The notes under the pieces: model-generated
Seen by the model: only the letters and a program-made list of their open reading frames with translations
Databases searched by the model: none
Told to the model about the DNA's origin: nothing
Shown: positions 6,229 to 6,430 of the stretch, piece after piece
Layout of the letters: every line of letters begins with the position of its first letter
Position numbering within the stretch: the first letter of the stretch is position 1
Source of the DNA: Planctomycetota bacterium
GTDB lineage: Bacteria; Planctomycetota; Phycisphaerae; UBA1845
DNA length: 6,430 nucleotides
Direction: 5' to 3'
NCBI GenBank assembly: GCA_022566435.1
Contig: JADFIX010000249.1
Location: forward strand, 1 to 6,430
Program-made: the position numbers and the translations under genes

Positions 6229-6373
6229 GCATGCCGATTTCTATCGCAAACACGCCGATGGCCTGCCCGGCCCGACGCACACAGTGATCATCGCCAATGA
6301 ATACGGTCCGCCGGATCGCAGCCAGGCCGAAGACAACATTGAAGACCATCCCGCGCTAACACTACACCGCTAA
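6209..6373 (+). pseudogene. Possible inverted fragment of the same transposase
   Basis: Immediately after the codons where the minus-strand transposase similarity begins (about 6210), the plus strand opens a frame of 54 codons. It starts NVWEVKHADFYRK and continues DGLPGPTHTVIIANEYG, ending in TAA at 6371-6373. In IS701-like transposases, as I remember them, a VWEVK...LIVARN block comes directly before the EVKYFxxN block. Here it is on the opposite strand, head to head with it. This fits inversion of an internal segment, with one breakpoint near 6208-6214 and the other somewhere after about 6290. No start codon or ribosome site is seen. The antisense frame of 49 codons (6349-6200) is also open, so the assignment needs a similarity search. 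Confidence 0.4.
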
Positions 6374-6430
6374 GAAGATTCGCCCGAAACCCACGGTTTC
6401 GGGGACGCTACAGCGGATTTGCGAGATTAG
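6301..6430. other. Right-edge sequence without a recognised gene
   Basis: Past the transposase-like segment I see no convincing coding sequence. A short plus-strand frame from about 6362 (HYTAKKIRPKPTVSGTL) stays open to the window edge, but it spans the hairpin at 6383-6403 and has no recognised similarity. The region probably belongs to the IS remnant or its flank. Confidence 0.4.
6383..6403. repeat. Perfect 9-bp inverted repeat (hairpin)
   Basis: CCCGAAACC (6383-6391) and GGTTTCGGG (6395-6403) are perfect reverse complements separated by CAC. An outer pair, CCGCT (6367-6371) with AGCGG (6412-6416), brackets it. There is no T-run on either strand, so it does not look like an intrinsic terminator. 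It may belong to the end of a mobile element. Confidence 0.75.

Noticed and set aside
6200..6349. 49-codon minus-strand frame (MVFNVVFGLAA...) opposite the plus-strand transposase-like fragment
   Set aside because: It is open but has no recognised similarity; the plus-strand reading resembles a transposase block better. Kept as an alternative only.
1..6430. tRNA, rRNA, CRISPR arrays, riboswitches, defence or secondary-metabolite genes
   Set aside because: No cloverleaf, no regularly spaced repeats, no known riboswitch core and no genes beyond housekeeping and IS remains were seen.

Overview
The window looks like a piece of a chromosome from the phylum Planctomycetota, probably the Phycisphaerae or a related uncultured lineage. 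The clearest pointer is the truncated gene at the left edge. It has the NRYIS opening, a cysteine-bearing middle and a two-part dockerin-like tail, a layout I associate with long secreted proteins of that phylum. The phylum is an inference from memory. The rest is mostly ordinary, moderately GC-rich housekeeping DNA with one AT-rich intergenic region.

Layout from left to right. Positions 2-649 (+) hold the C-terminal part of a secreted or surface protein. Positions 650-796 are a convergent gap with the first copy of a 33-bp repeat. Positions 797-1576 (-) are fabI, enoyl-ACP reductase. Positions 1577-1846 are a non-coding gap with the second copy of the repeat. Positions 1847-2629 (-) are uppS, undecaprenyl diphosphate synthase. 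It overlaps by one base the stop codon of purA, adenylosuccinate synthase, at 2629-3972 (-). Positions 3973-4256 are an AT-rich divergent control region with a candidate purA promoter, a terminator-like hairpin in the purA leader and a long imperfect inverted repeat. Positions 4257-5699 (+) are glnA, a type I glutamine synthetase. From 5700 to the right edge lies a broken insertion sequence.

The genes serve basic growth: AMP synthesis and ammonium assimilation are transcribed divergently from one control region, and the purA-uppS pair feeds purine and cell-envelope lipid-carrier synthesis. fabI follows in the same direction, but a gap containing the repeat separates it. The IS remnant abuts the glnA stop codon without damaging the GlnA C terminus. 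It is decayed in three ways: no start region, a frameshift at a run of eight A's, and apparently an inverted internal segment.

I found no new multi-gene system. The points most worth checking are the repeat pair, the purA leader hairpin, the glnA-purA inverted repeat and the rearranged transposase.
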